From the NCBI RefSeq assembly GCF_035582795.1, contig NC_134367.1, forward strand, positions 4,280,501 through 4,344,500: a stretch of 64,000 bases of DNA, given 5' to 3'. Of the stretch, positions 51,301-64,000 are shown one piece after another; positions within the stretch are counted from its first letter, which is position 1, and the number at the start of each line of letters is the position of its first letter. Position numbers and translations under genes: made by a program. Origin of the DNA: Mycteria americana (Eukaryota > Chordata > Aves > Ciconiiformes > Ciconiidae). The notes under the pieces were generated by a model, which did not search any database, was not told where the DNA came from, and saw nothing but the letters and a program-made list of their open reading frames with translations.

Positions 51301-54300
51301 CCCACGGAGGCTGCTGGAAATGCCCTTAGCTGTCAACCCTGCGTCTTATTTAGTTCCACGCCATGCTTTGAAGCCTACCTTTTGGCAGTCTCCTTTACCA
51401 CCTGCCGTGGGCGAAAGTGATCCCTCAGGGACTGCAGTGTTGCCGCGGGGAAACTCTCTGCATTGCTCTCCATATAGTTAAGCACGTATTCATCAGCGTC
51501 AGTGATTACAAACCTGTGGCCAAACACTGGGGAAGAGGCATTAAAGAAAGCAGTGTTACTTGCCTTTCAGCATAGGTAAGTCACTTCATCATCCAGGAGA
51601 GAGCATGGTTTCTCTCTTGTGGCTGGGCTCAGGTTTGAGCGAGCTCTGCTATTTGTTTCAGTCGTCGAAGTGAGAATAGTTTCACTGACTCAAAGGGAGT
51701 TTTGCTGCAAGAAAAGCAGCTGCTGAGAGCAAAGGCCCCGTGCCTGGGCCTACAACGACTCCCCCCATTAGCACTGGTGTGTTTCTAATATTTCAGTATT
51801 ACATTTATTTTCCTTACAGGATAGATTTTCCTTACAGAATAGGCGTTTGCTACTGGAAGTCATCTGGCATAGCTTTAACACTGTGAATCCTGGCGCGTCC
51901 CAAAATGTAAACTGAACACATACTATGGAGAACATAGCTCTTTTCTTAATTATGTCAAAGGTCCAAACATTAACAGTAACAGAGTTATATCAATGTACAC
52001 CAGCTGGTGATCTGGAAACTCAAATGTGATGAGAGCCAGAAGGAACAGATCTTGTAAGTGAAGGAAGGTATATGCACTGTCCGTGCAATAAATGACATAG
52101 CAGAGCAGGCACTGGAGACCAAAGCTCAGAGACTTTTATCAATCCAGACTGGATTTTACCTTCAATTGTAGAACCGATGGTGAGGTCAGAGGGCTCATAG
52201 TACGTGGCATTCTCTGTAGTAGAGCCTGGTTTGGCGACTCTGGTCTTTCCTAAGTATTTGCCTCCAATGATGCCAGAGTTACGGAGTGGGGGTTCATAGA
52301 TGCTGATCATGTCATTGGAGAGGAAATAAGAGAGGATGAAACGACGCTTTCTGTCCTCAGGGTTTGGTGATTCCTAGAGGAAAGGTAGTGGCTTTGGAAA
52401 AAAACATTTGAACCAGGTTTTTCTTTCCTGGGGTGCTTAGGAGTACCTAGTAACCCACTCATAAGCATGCAGAGTTCATAGCTTTTTTTATAGCTGACTA
52501 AACAAAGCGCTTGATGTAGGCCAAAAGCTACAGATACGCTGACATAGCGTAACAAAGCCCTAGACAGCATTAAGTATCTGAATTTCAAAGGTTACTTGGT
52601 CTAGTCAGGCTAACAGAAGCAGAATCTGGGCTGCAGTGACCAAGTATATTCAGTGTTTCCACGATCTGAGTAATCCAAGAGAAAGGAATGTCCTATATGG
52701 AATGATTCATCACAGAGACTGGCTGTAAAATTCAGTATTAAAGTTATACTTTTCATTATAATGAGTGCCTGAGAGAGGTTGGTGCTGCTTCCAGCTCTTA
52801 GTCACAGGAAGACACTCCCCTGACACACCAGTACTTGCTCAGTTTAAAATTAAGTGGATCTGAACTCATCAGCTGTGACCTTTAGGAACTCCTGCACGAT
52901 AGGGAACAGAAATCAGGCCTTATTCACCCTGAGTGTTTGGAGAGGGCAGGCACCAGGCAGCACAGGAAATGCCATCGCTACTGCTGGATATGCCAGAGGC
53001 TCTTTGCATAAACCAACTGTAAAGCTGGCGCAAAGGCTAGGGCCTGAATGCCATTGTCGTGGGTGGAAAGCACCGTCCCCGTGGACTCCCCGGCTTCTCT
53101 GCTGGCACTTGGCTGCTCTGCTAGCACAGCCCCTTGCTGGCTGCTGCGGTCGGGACTAGCCTGGAGAAGGACAGGTGCTGGGAGCAGCAGAGAGACAGCA
53201 AGCTCACACTTGTGGCAGCGGTTGAAGGCAGGCAGAGGCACAGTGCCCAGTTGCAATGCTGTTTCAGTTAGGGCCATCTGTCACGTGCTGATGTCAGTGG
53301 GAGTTTTTCCATAAATGGCTGTGGTTTTGTAGCATGTCTGTTTTGTACTTTGTGGCCTTGGTTTTTTCTACCTTTGTGTGCTACTAATTGTCACAGCAAG
53401 TACACAATAACTCAACGGCATCCCCTGAGGGGCACTCATGTTGGCTTGGGGAACTCTCTTTTTCCACTGGCACAGAGGAGAATTTGCTAACAGCTTTGTC
53501 TGAGCAGGCTGTTCCTCCCATCCTTCTGACTCTACAACATAAGCTGGCACTATACCATCAAGGAAAGCACTTACCAGGGCCACCTGGTATCGCAGCACCT
53601 TGTGGTCATTCTCTAGCATCTTAATTACATCTTTCCGGGGAGGCTTTGGAAGCAGAGAAAAGCAGTTCTGAAGGGAGTCTTCAAGGATGCCAAAGCCATT
53701 ATAGGGAGGAATTACCTGCATCCAGAGGAGATATCAAGCATAAACAGCTGAAACTAAGAACAAGACAATGTTTGCAAAACAGTTTATCAGAAACCATCTG
53801 TTTGGAAAGAAATCTTCTGTCACCAGGTAGCAATAACTGTGACATCCTGCCCAGCAGAGATGCTACTAGCCCAGACATGTGTTGAACTCCTTACTTACAG
53901 AAAATACTTAAGAGAATTAAGAAAATCTGAAATTCAGAAAGCCAGGTAATTTCTCTGAATGAGGAGACTACGGCTATACTAATAACTAAACCTTCCTGTG
54001 CACAGGAATTCAATCATCTATATTGTTACACTGTTAACCTAATCCCCACCGTGTTTGTGGTCTAGGCCAGCTAGCACTCCAAACCAGTCCTACGCTCAGT
54101 TTGGGAGGTAACAAGGGCTGTGACCATCCCCAGTAAGCAGTTTGGACTTAGCAACCGTGTTTTGGAGGGTAAGGAAGAGTTTAGTAGCATGAGTGCAGCC
54201 ATACCGTGCCAGTTGGCTTTCCAGCCAAAACCAAATCCTGACACTGTTTAATTTTCTAGTATAGACATAATCAGAGTTCTTTCTACCACTATCAGCAAGT

Positions 54301-57300
54301 CCTTTACAGTATTAGAAATCAACAGTTTCAGAGGACTTTCATTTTTATATTGGTTATGACCATTCTTGCCCTGTCTTTTTCAAGTTACTTGCTCTTTTCT
54401 TTAAGCTGAACTTGTTTACTGTAGGGTCTTACTAAGCTGAACCTATACTTTACTATAAAAGTAAGCTTATACCCACTGCTTCCTTCCCTCCCTTCCTTTG
54501 AGAAATTGTTTGCAGTACCTGTGGAACTTCCTCAAGTGGTTTCTTCTTTATTTCCACTGGCTGGAAGTCTGTGATGCCAAATTTGTCACGATAGAAGTTT
54601 CGTGTGAATTCATCGCAATCGTAGATGAAGAAGGTGCGTCCTAGCAGGGTCGTAGATTTGCCGACAGCAAAATCTTTAGCTGTGTACCACTCAAGTACCT
54701 CCTGATCAGAGATCTCCAGCACGCAGCTTGGGAAGGTCTCTAAGGACAAGGGAGCAAAAGGAAAAATAAATCAATCAGGTAGATGTTAACATTTCCTAGT
54801 GAAAAGGGATACAAAAGCAAGCTGTATAAATAGCTCCAGGGAGCTGTTGGTACTGCTGTCCTGCCACTGTTTCCCAAAAGATAAAGAATTTAGTGATCAT
54901 TTAAAGAACTTTTCTTTGGCCAAAAACGAGTGACACTTGGAATGTTCTCAGCAAAAATTCTCCAGACTCAGTGTACCTCTGACACAGCCACCACATACGT
55001 GTCTACCCACCAAGGCACTTCAGCACAGACAGGTGTGCTGGCCAATCTAAACTTACTTTTCTTGTCCACAAAGGTTTTGGGCAAGCGCTGGCGTTTTATC
55101 AGTATTGGGAATGGGTCTCTACCATCATTTTGCTTGTAGACTTCCCGAACCTCCACTGTGTCATCTGCCAAGTAGTAATGGATGATGTAAGGCCGATTCT
55201 CACCAAACATGCTATCAGTGTCATCCCACATGGCATAGAAACGAAGGACCTGGGGTGGAGAAAAAAGAGGCAGAGAAGACAAACATGGATTAGAATTACT
55301 AATGCTTTGTCCAAATGAAGTGGGTTGAAATGGGTTGGGTGATTGGAAGCATCTCACTAATCTTCTCTGCCAGGTACAGAAGAACCAAGCCTTTGTACTG
55401 TGGGTACTGGGATGAATGGGCTGCTGAGGCCGCAGTGGGAAGGGCAGCAGGGGCCCGGAGTGCTGGACAGGCCTGGCTTACCTTGACAGAAGCAAGTCAG
55501 AGAGAACAGTTTATGCTAAGATAAGAAATTTAGTTCAGGAAGCATGAGGGAAAGGGCGGGGGGGGAGGAGTGATTAAAAAGCAGCAGAAAATAATTGCCC
55601 AGGAATGAGTAGGGAAGTAGTCTTAAGGGAAGCGATTTTTATAATAAAACTTAATACAGCAAGACAGAATCTGGTTTTTACTCTTAAACCTCTTCATGGC
55701 CAATTCTTTACTACTCTCATGCTGAGGAAGGCAGAGGGGAAGGCACCTGGCAGTCCTGAGGAGGCTGCATTCACTGCAGACCCCATCTTATTTCTGCCTA
55801 GTGGAAATATCACCTTTTAATGCCACTGAAATCAAACTCTTCACATTGAGATGCTCAAGAGTTCCCCAAGGTACCTCTCCTAAACAGGCAGCCCAATAGC
55901 TGTTGCAGGCAGAGCTGGCCCAGCACAGACTTGAGTCACTAAAGCTAAACTGGCAGTAAAATGGCAGGCATGGCCCAGCTTGCATCCCCACAGCAAAACG
56001 GTCTGCTCCCCTCAAAACAGGGTGACCATATCCAAAATGGCAACTGGATGTGATCCTGACCTGTGCTAACTAACACCTGGCTGATGGTCAGGAACCGTTT
56101 GATTGATAGCTGGCTAGGGACAATATGCAGAACTGAGGTCGTGTCCTAGCCCCGTTTTATTTTCTAGTATAGATGTAGTCTATAGGATTTCTTACATTGT
56201 TGCTAGATGAAAAGAAGAAGATCCAGAGGAGCAGGGAGGAGAGTTTTAGTTAACTGTGTGCACAGGGAGAATTCAGTCAGAGCAAGTGGCATTTGTTTTT
56301 GTCTGAAATTGTCCACTCTGGCACCTGGCATCAAGGTTTTTGGGGAAGAGAGGAGTGGATGCAGCACTTTTGTGTAACCATTTGTATTAGAACTGCATCT
56401 GGCTCTATCTGCTAACTTCCCGAGGCAGGTGGCTTATCTCACCCCAACGGAAAGCAAGAGAGAGATGGAGGATCTAGAGCATAGGCTCTGCAATCCAAAG
56501 AGAAGCTGTTCACAAGGCACAAAGCCCAGAGTAAAAAGATAAAAGATTTTGTTTCTTACTAAAGCCAAGAAAAGAGCAAAACTGGAGTCTGTTCAGTGGA
56601 CTGAGATTTTTCAGAATGAGTAAGGTTGTAGACACTTACAAAACTCGGGTTTCAATAACACATATAGTCTGTCATGTGGGTAATCACTACCAGCTCTCTC
56701 ACCTGCTTGTCGTAAGTCAGAAACTGTTTGAGTTGGTCGAAATCCGATGGTGTGACGTACTTGCGCATAGGCATCCGACGCAGTTCTGTGTAAGGATCAA
56801 AAACCATTTTCTCTGGAGGGTTCAGTTCAATTCCTTGGCTCTCCAGGAACACCTAGGAAGGTCATCTAAGGTATTAATGCTGCTGTGAGTTCTGAAGGTA
56901 AGAGGTAGCTAGAGATTACAGATGGGCAGAGATTACAGATGTAACAGAGATTACAGATGTAACTAGAGATTACAGATAGTTACAGAGGTAACTAGAGATT
57001 ACAGATCAGTGTTGTCAAAACACTGCAAGTTCATTCCTCACAGACCACCAGCCTGCAGGAGCGTTAGTTCTACCGCAATAGCAAACACAATATAAGATGA
57101 CCAAGATGCTTCTGTTTAAGCTGCTTCCTAGCTTTGCTTGCCCTTTAATTACTCAGGGCAGTCCTGTCCTCAACATCCTCACTCAGATTTTACTTGAGCA
57201 CAGTTTTCCTTGGCCTTAGGGCTTTAAATGGAGGATAGCTGTCAGTTGGTCTCTTTTATGCAAACAAAAAAAATTAAATTAGTGCATAACTGCAGATGTA

Positions 57301-60300
57301 GTCAATCGGAATTTGCAAGAGACCTAGGGCTCCCCAGTGTGTCAGACAGTGGAAGTTAGTGTTACCCATACTAGGCCCACCAAGGCGCTTCGGGCCACGA
57401 GGATATGTACCAGAGTGGCAGCTTCAGTCCATCTTTCAGGAGGAGTACTTTTGCCACAGAAAGTGTACAATCTGTTTGTTTATAAAGAGATTTTTTGCTT
57501 ACCTTACATGCATCAACAAACTCTAGGGTATTATTTGTGTACTCACATCAGTCACCCAAAACAATCTCTGAAGTCAATGGACTTCTTCCCTTTTTGGCCT
57601 TGGGAAGTGGCCCATGAAAACATTCAGCCCAGGAAGCACCTATGCAAACATCTCCAACAGCATGTGGGATCACCCTGAAGACTCACAAAGCAGGTTCACA
57701 CTTTCAGACTCACTATTTTCTGGTCTGGAGGACGCCAGTTAATGATAAATAGACTAGAGGCCTTGAGATGTAGATCCACATAGCTCATTTCATGTTTTCC
57801 ATCAACCAACCAACATTTACATGAGAACCAGCTCTTCATCTGATGTGAACTGACTTTAACAGTCATCCAATTCCAGCAGAGCTGGCCCCACATGTTCTCA
57901 GCAGCCACATATATACCAATATATTATACATGCTTGGGAACATTCCTGGGCACTGAGGCCAACTGGCAAGGAACAGCCTGCATCTAAACTCTCTCAGCCT
58001 CCAGGACAGGTTGGCTGCACGCAACTCACCTATTGGGAATGGTCCCTGGAGCATTCTAACTCCTGGACTGCTCCTGAGAATTGCTTGGAAGAATAGTAGT
58101 CGACCAGGGCTGAGATTATACTGGGGACAATCTAACAGGATAGCATTATACTGGTATGTGTTATTATTTGTTATTGGATTGTTATTATTTCATTTACTGG
58201 TACAGAAATAGCCAGAAATAGAAAAGCAGGCAATGAGTAAACTCTCCTTGAAAGGTCATTTAATACCATGATTCTTCAATCAACCCACAGATCATGACCG
58301 CTCTTCTGGCTTGGCTGTAGATGGGTGCAGAGTTACTGACTGCATTCCCTTCCCCTATTCTTAAAAGAAAGAGTATTAAGTCAGAAAAGAGTTAGGATCA
58401 GTAATTTGCCTCTCACATATGCACAGTGCTTCTTCTGGACTCTAAGCAGTTAAACTGTTGTACACACAGAAATGAACTTAGAATTTGTATAGTAAGGAGG
58501 AGTCCTGAGGACAAAATATGGACTCCCAGCACCCTGGGGCAAAAATACTGAGCAATTAATATGCCCTCAGCAAATATCATACCTTGAACTCCCCATTGAT
58601 CTGAAGAAAGAAGTCTTCACAAAAAGCAAAATGAAAGATTGCAAGCAACCTTATTCTGAAAGCTACAGATGCAGGCTACTGGACTCTAACAGGTCTGGCC
58701 ACCTGTAATTCCCGGGATTCTCTGTGTCGGTGTTCTCGGTACAAGCAACACACCTGTGTGAATGGGTCACAGTCGACTATGCGGTATATCCTGCCATACA
58801 TGGTGATGTTCATGCCCCGATTCAGATCTTTCCAGTGGTAATGATCTCCACGGTCATTCTTGGGCACCCGGTGGCGTCTGATAAGTTTGCCTTGAGGAAG
58901 ACCAGAGTTCTGCACAACAGGCTCTATGACGGACATGCTGTCATCTTCCAAATAGTAATAGATACCCACTTGGCGGATCCGGTAATGCTCTTCTGCGGAG
59001 AGAGGAACATCTTCCTGGAAATAGGCATCAAACTTCAAAATCTGCCAAAGGGGCAGTATCCCGAAGGGAGAAAGACAGAAACAATATGAACACCACGATT
59101 AGTCTATTAAGACAAATAATTTATTTGTAATGCGCTTTGGCAGTGCAAAGTTACTGGATTGTAATCTATAAAATCATCGAAGCCAGCTGTAGCCTAATCT
59201 GTGACTGACGGCAGAGGCATCATGAGGGCTTTTATCAAGACCTGCCTTTTAGAAATTTGTACACTTGAGACAGGTGTAAAAAATTCAGCCTTTTCCCTAC
59301 TCCTCCTTGATCACCTGCTATCTCACCTACTGCCAGGTGCTTGGTTTCTGCCAGTAATCTAGTTTTCTCACATACATGACTTTATTATTGTCAGCTTTGC
59401 AGACCCTGATATAGGGAAGCTATCAGGAAATTTTAGTAAGGAGTTCAACCACATCTGTGGATTTTAAAATCTGCATGGATCATCTGAAGTCACATCTATT
59501 CAGCACTGACAGCAAAAGCTAATCTGTGCTGGAGAGACAAGGAGAGAAATCAGGGTGCAGAGAAAATGCACCCTGCCAAAAGCCAGTCAATCACATTCCT
59601 GTGGTTGGCAGAAGTATGAGGAATATTCCCTCCAGGATCATTCATTGCCCCTAAGAAGATGTAGGTGGCCAATCAAGCCTTGCATACCCAGCCTACATCA
59701 ACCCAGAGGCCTAGGTAATTAAGTGATGATAAAGCCAGCAAGTTCCTACCAGCCAGCAAAAGTGCTTCAAAAGGGACCGTGACTTCCCCCAGCAGCACTG
59801 GGGCCCCTGCTGCTACTCTGGCTTGAATGAAGGGGCAGAGAAGTATCTGACAGATTGAACGGCAACATCTACATTACTCTGAAGGAATAGCCTCAGTAAT
59901 TAACACAGCACATCTGTTCCCCAGACTGTCTCACAGATGGGCTGAGGGTTGGCTGCAGACTGCCTTTCCAGGGCTGCCTGGCAGCGTGCAAACCCCTGCA
60001 CGCGTTCAGGTCTGCTGAGCCTTGCACACTTTGCAGCGACTGCTCTGTCTGTGGCTGCGGCTGCACTCGCTGGCTTGCAGTCTGTGCCACTGGCACATTT
60101 AAAATCAAGGGTCAGCTCAGGACTGCTCCAAGCAGACACGCAGCCACCTCCTAGTCCAATACAATCACCAAGATATAACACAGGAAGTACTAATGGAACA
60201 GTACAGGCTGTAACACGCTGTGGTCACAAACACAGGCTTAAATAGATAGACCACAGTTAAACAGTCTAACAGGGTCCCCATTGCAGACTGTCTTTTACAG

Positions 60301-60860
60301 TTTAAGCTCAGTTACAATCTCAATATAGTTTTGGAAACACAGGCGGCCAGGCTGTGGTTTACAGGGCAATGGTTATAAACTGGAGCTTTTCAGAGTTAAT
60401 CAAATTTCTTTTCCAACGCCTGCTGGAAATGCTCTAGCGTAACTTGTGTCTTACATCGTTTACGTATTATAATCCTCCTCCAGAGCAAAGAAAGCCTCTT
60501 TCAGTCTGAGGTTCAGCTGTCTCTGACTAAGGGCTATGGCATCTGAAAACTGCTGTACGCTGTCCCATGAACCCTGGAGCTGACTGTTTATGTCTCTGAA
60601 CTTGGCCAGCGATATTCCTGGAATAAGCTTCTTTATACCTTTTTGTCAAAAGCCACGTGTGCTGGAATGAAGCCTGAAGGCGGAGCATGCTTGGCTTGCC
60701 CGTAGATCAGCGTGGGTCTCTTGTTGGATAATTCATCTAATTCAGCTTGAGAAAGCTGATTCACGTATAGTCGCTCCCCACCGATCCCCACTGTTGGCAG
60801 CCGAGAAAAGGCAAATCCATTTTTGTAGCCCAGTGTCTGGGACCGATGAAAAGATGTTTT
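48310..60860 (-). CDS. EFHC1: EF-hand domain-containing protein 1 (myoclonin-1), all but the first coding exon
   Basis: EFHC1 is a microtubule-binding protein of axonemes, spindles and cilia, tied in humans to juvenile myoclonic epilepsy. Ten coding exons in transcript order are 60860-60639, 59041-58754, 56852-56703, 55249-55057, 54739-54519, 53715-53575, 52373-52160, 51526-51379, 50525-50309 and 48381-48310. They join in frame to 621 residues. With the missing start (about 20 residues in human) the length equals the family's roughly 640. Three DM10 domains begin near [24 protein letters not shown] and [12 protein letters not shown]. The EF-hand reads [12 protein letters not shown], keeping Asp1, Asp3, Ser5 and Gly6 but with Lys in place of Glu at position 12, so calcium binding is doubtful; the human loop is also non-canonical. 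The exon containing the start codon must lie beyond the right edge. The gene is tail to tail with TRAM2. Confidence 0.96.
48382..50308 (-). other. EFHC1: EFHC1 last intron
   Basis: A 1.9 kb intron with T runs near 49500 and 49772. Nothing else was recognised. Confidence 0.8.
50309..50525 (-). CDS. EFHC1: EFHC1 coding exon with EF-hand
   Basis: Starts [20 protein letters not shown] and ends [12 protein letters not shown]. The donor is GTCAGA, weaker than the others in this gene. Read-through would add VRRKGCCAY and stop, so an alternative short C-terminus is possible. Confidence 0.93.
51379..51526 (-). CDS. EFHC1: EFHC1 coding exon
   Basis: Begins [20 protein letters not shown] and closes the third DM10 domain. 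The donor GTAGGC follows 51379. Confidence 0.95.
52160..52373 (-). CDS. EFHC1: EFHC1 coding exon, third DM10 domain
   Basis: [20 protein letters not shown] then [20 protein letters not shown], ending TIEG in phase 1. The acceptor TTCCTCTAG ends at 52374. Confidence 0.95.
53575..53715 (-). CDS. EFHC1: EFHC1 coding exon
   Basis: [20 protein letters not shown] to KVLRYQVAL, leading into the third DM10 domain. The donor GTAAGT follows 53575. Confidence 0.95.
54519..54739 (-). CDS. EFHC1: EFHC1 coding exon
   Basis: [20 protein letters not shown] to EEVPQ. This is the second half of the second DM10 domain, with [14 protein letters not shown]. Confidence 0.95.
55057..55249 (-). CDS. EFHC1: EFHC1 coding exon, second DM10 domain
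   Basis: [20 protein letters not shown] to TFVDKK. The acceptor CCACCCCAG ends at 55250 and the donor GTAAGT starts at 55056. Confidence 0.95.
55250..56702 (-). other. EFHC1: EFHC1 intron
   Basis: A 1.5 kb intron with nothing recognised. Confidence 0.8.
56703..56852 (-). CDS. EFHC1: EFHC1 coding exon
   Basis: [20 protein letters not shown] to QFLTYDKQ, the linker between the first two DM10 domains. Confidence 0.95.
56853..58753 (-). other. EFHC1: EFHC1 intron
   Basis: A 1.9 kb intron. Apart from the tandem repeat at 56910-57006 nothing was recognised. Confidence 0.8.
56910..57006 (-). repeat. short imperfect tandem repeat in an EFHC1 intron
   Basis: The core AGAGATTACAGAT recurs five times, about 18-30 bases apart, starting about 60 bases upstream of an EFHC1 acceptor. 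Confidence 0.8.
58754..59041 (-). CDS. EFHC1: EFHC1 coding exon, first DM10 domain
   Basis: [20 protein letters not shown] to IVDCDPFTQ, including [20 protein letters not shown] and [15 protein letters not shown]. The donor GTGTGT follows 58754. Confidence 0.96.
59042..60638 (-). other. EFHC1: EFHC1 intron
   Basis: A 1.6 kb intron with nothing recognised. Confidence 0.8.
60639..60860 (-). CDS. EFHC1: EFHC1 second coding exon (first in window)
   Basis: [20 protein letters not shown] to [10 protein letters not shown]. The acceptor CCTTCCACAG ends at 60861 and the donor GTATAA starts at 60638. In human, about 20 residues on a short first exon precede this point. Confidence 0.95.
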
Positions 60861-63800
60861 CTGTGGAAGGAAATCCAGCTGTTAAAATACTACATGCACT
60901 TAGTAGATATGGCTACTGAAAGCACAGAAAAACAGTAAAAGAGTGTAATATCCAGAATGCCTCCCCAGCATTTTATTATAACCTACTGCCACAGTTATTT
61001 ACAATCAGACTTTACACTTAGATCAAGAAGGCTGAAAAAACAGTAAGTGGCTGGAGGAACAAAGCATCAGAGTGAACTCAAATCCTAGCACTGGCACAGG
61101 CTCCCCGAGAGCTTAAATCACTTATTTTCCCTATTGCCACCATTCTCAGTGCCTAGAATGGGGTGACAGCACTTTATCTGCCCTAGTATTTCTCTCACAA
61201 ACTCTTTGTTCCCTACCCTGTGGTACGGCAGTACAGAGCACCGTGGGACCTCACTGTTATTGCCTCACGGTGCTCCCTTGACTATTACACCTTGTGCACC
61301 CTCTGTGTTTTCCGTTGCTATTTATTTTGTTAACCCTCTCCTGGGGATGATAATCACAGGATTTTCTTGGCTGGGCTAAATCAAGGTGTGTCACGCCCAC
61401 AGAACTGCAATTATGAAACGTACCAAAGCACATTAGCTGTTTTACCACCTCTCTCCACAGTCCACGCAAGGGTCACACATTGAATAACCACAACCACAGT
61501 GTAAGACCCTCTAGCAGATTAATGAGAAGCCTGATAAGACAAGAATTCTATCTTCGTGAGCACTGTATAATGTTGGCTATAGGATTCACCTGTTATTTTT
61601 TGCTTCATTGGTTTAATCTTTGTTTTGAGCTTCTTGGAGCGTTTCACCTGTCTTTGCTGTCTGCCTCACGCCAGCTACTGAGCCATTCTTCAAGCTAAAA
61701 TAATTATCCAGATGGCACAGGAAGGTCCCTGCTTTGCTTAAGGACACACAAGAAAATGTCAGAGCTGTGAACAGGACCTGGTCTCCATCAGCCCAGTCCT
61801 GATCTTCACTACTGAAGATTAGAATCGGACTTGAGTGACACCAAGCTACTCGACTTGCTGTACAGTCCACCATACCTGGCACCTCACCTGCAATCCTGAA
61901 AACATTTGAAATAACACGTCTGGCTGGTCCCACTGGGCTTTCAACATTTAATGCTCCAGAGAAAGCAGGAGAAATTGCGAGTCCCTGATAATAAAATCCC
62001 TAACTTTACTGTGACTTTTGCCAAGTAAAACAGAGTTGTACGCATTTCTAGCGCTGAAGGAACAAGCTTCAGCTCCTTTTCCAGACCCAGACTTGTGATC
62101 AGTCCAACCTCAGGCATGCGAACCACTTCTTCTCCACCCCCTCCCTCACCCCTCATGGTTAAGCCTCTAATCTTATTTATACCTTCAAGGCCCCACTTGA
62201 ATTTCACATAATTGCCTGTTTTCTCTTTAAACTGGTACTACGGATCTTGCAGTGCTGTGGACCGAGCAGTTAGGAAAACAGGTGAAAACAAGAGAGCTTA
62301 CTGAAGACGTTAACAATGCCTTATAAATACTAGCCCTGCCACAGAACTGCCATTTCCTTCTGTTAAATAAATACCAAGGGAAAGCTGTGGAAAAAATATT
62401 CAAGGAAAACCAGGAAGTTTGTCTTTAAATTGGGCAATATCAGTGTTTGTCCGAAGTGCACAGGCTTTTAAGGGCCCACAGTTGCCTAAAGAAAACACCT
62501 CATAAATTCGTAAGACTCCCAAAGTTGATAGGCTCTCCAAGTGAGCATGGATGCCAGATAACATCTCACAGTATCAGGTGACTAATGTAAACTTAAAAGT
62601 TTTCATTCTGGGTTTTCCACCCAGAATGTAAACTCCTAATCTCAGTTGCTGCCAGTCCATATCTGAAGAAATACTGCTGAATTAAGTCCTTCTTTTTGCC
62701 AAGTCTATAATGCTTCATACAAACGCCGTTCCCCCTCCCAGTGTCTCTGTTCCTCTGTCACATGAGCACTAAGCAATAACAATACTATCTTATTTGAACA
62801 CAGATGTTTTCTTCAGCACTTCACAGCATTCACTTGGAAAACAAGTATCGCAATGCCCATTTTATAGACTGGAAAATTGAGGCGAAGTCAGTTGATAGCA
62901 TTCACTGGGGCTCATCCTGAGGAACACAGCAAAGCCATTTCTGGAGTCCAGATCTCCTTAAAACATTACAAATACTTCAAGTTACTCTAAAATAATGATC
63001 TGCTCTGCTAAGTCCCGTGGGTGTTTCTTACATAGACACACAGCACTGATGAAGTCAGTAGAAGCATTCACATGACTAAAGTAGACAGCTTTTTACTGAT
63101 AGAGGAAATAATATTTTGCTAGGGGCAGAATTTTGCATTGCAGATTTCCAAGACATTATAAATGATATTGAGGAAATAATATCATCAAGCTGAGAATAAT
63201 TCTGAGATAACCTTTATTACCGCATGACTAAGAGTATTCGTTGTGAGTAAATGACTCAACTGTTGAAGAACTCAGTCGTCACTGACTTAGAAAATAGTTT
63301 GACTGTTCATGCTGGAAGGCACCACTAAGACTGGTACAGTGACAATTTATCCTTGAGTAATCCTAATCCACAAGCAGAACAAAGAAAAGAGAGGATCCTA
63401 TTTAGGAAAACAGAGAAACCTGGGTTCCCACAAAAGCATCCAGAATGATCTGGACTGGGTTTACCAAAGCCCATTATGACACAGTCCTTGTCAAGAGCAC
63501 ATCATGTCAAAAGCACATCTGTCAAACAGGTATTAGTGACAATACCACCACTGGTCTAAGAAACGTAGGACAACATCTTCCAAAGGGAGCACTAGATCCC
63601 TTCACTGTTGTTAAGATCCTTTAGAGGTTCCTCCCCGCTCCATCTGAGGAGCAATCAAAAGTTATAGAAATTTCTATCACAAGGATACCTAGGAAATACT
63701 GTAGTGTCCTCTAGAAATATCAGGAGCATTGCAGTGGCAGAAGATGGAAGGGAAGCTTTCCTCCTTTAGGAGAACTAGCATTTCCATTGGAAGATCAAAT

Positions 63801-64000
63801 AAGCTGTGTCCTGGGAAGTAAAGAGGCTCTGTGAGTGATATGGGAAGAGCAGAGGGGCCTGACCTGCAGCGGGGCTCACCATCACTTGAGAAGATTTGCC
63901 AAAGGGTAGACTGGATTGGTAAGAGGTTCTCTCTTCTGTAGAGCACAATCTAGGGGACGTATCCGGAAGACATGGAAGTGCTTGTGCTGGAGGTGTCAGT
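60861..64000 (-). other. EFHC1: EFHC1 intron 1, running off the right edge
   Basis: I looked on the minus strand for the short start exon (family pattern close to GLPFLPG) followed by a donor and did not find it. The stretch is therefore read as intron. Nothing else was recognised. Confidence 0.65.

Noticed and set aside
63689-63946. Minus-strand frame with YFPGHSLFDLP as the missing EFHC1 start exon
   Set aside because: Slight likeness to GLPFLPGTSFKD only; no ATG nearby in register and no splice donor after it.

Overview
The window looks like a piece of a bird chromosome. The evidence is: introns with GT/AG borders throughout, a CR1 LINE tail ending in its typical ATTCTGTG microsatellite, avian beta-defensin genes, short introns (EFHC1 coding exons fit in about 12.5 kb), and the gene order beta-defensin - XKR5 - TRAM2 - EFHC1. 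From memory this is the order at the TRAM2-side edge of the avian beta-defensin cluster (chicken chromosome 3). The species cannot be fixed from the sequence. Other archosaurs or turtles are possible but less likely.

Layout. (1) 1-12.4 kb is the edge of the defensin cluster, minus strand. A signal-peptide exon of a beta-defensin lies at 1236-1293; its mature-peptide exon is not in the window and probably lies off the left edge. A complete two-coding-exon AvBD14 lies at 9503-10063. The space between holds a CR1 LINE tail, a possible LINE endonuclease remnant, one unassigned minus-strand open frame (3868-4272) and a perfect hairpin (2469-2494). (2) 12.4-18.9 kb holds XKR5 on the plus strand. 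It has seven coding exons and 668 codons, all boundaries agree in phase, and a CpG island plus a 40/41-bp minisatellite lie just upstream. (3) 18.6-24.3 kb is intergenic with nothing recognisable. (4) 24.3-46.5 kb holds TRAM2 on the plus strand. It has eleven coding exons and 375 codons, a GC-rich promoter preceded by a second minisatellite of exactly 41 bp period, a 9 kb first intron, and a probable long 3' UTR. (5) 48.3 kb to the right edge holds EFHC1 on the minus strand, tail to tail with TRAM2. Ten coding exons (621 codons) are present; the first short coding exon is beyond the right edge.

Functions. The genes do not form a pathway. The defensins are secreted antimicrobial peptides. XKR5 is a multispanning XK-family membrane protein of uncertain function. 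TRAM2 is an ER translocon-associated TLC-domain protein. EFHC1 is a microtubule/axoneme protein with three DM10 domains and a degenerate EF-hand. All exon borders were worked out by hand from splice sites, reading phase and remembered family sequences; no search was run.

I found no new multi-gene system. The most unusual things are the two period-matched GC-rich minisatellites, each immediately upstream of a CpG-island promoter, the unassigned open frame at 3868-4272, and the hairpin at 2.47 kb.
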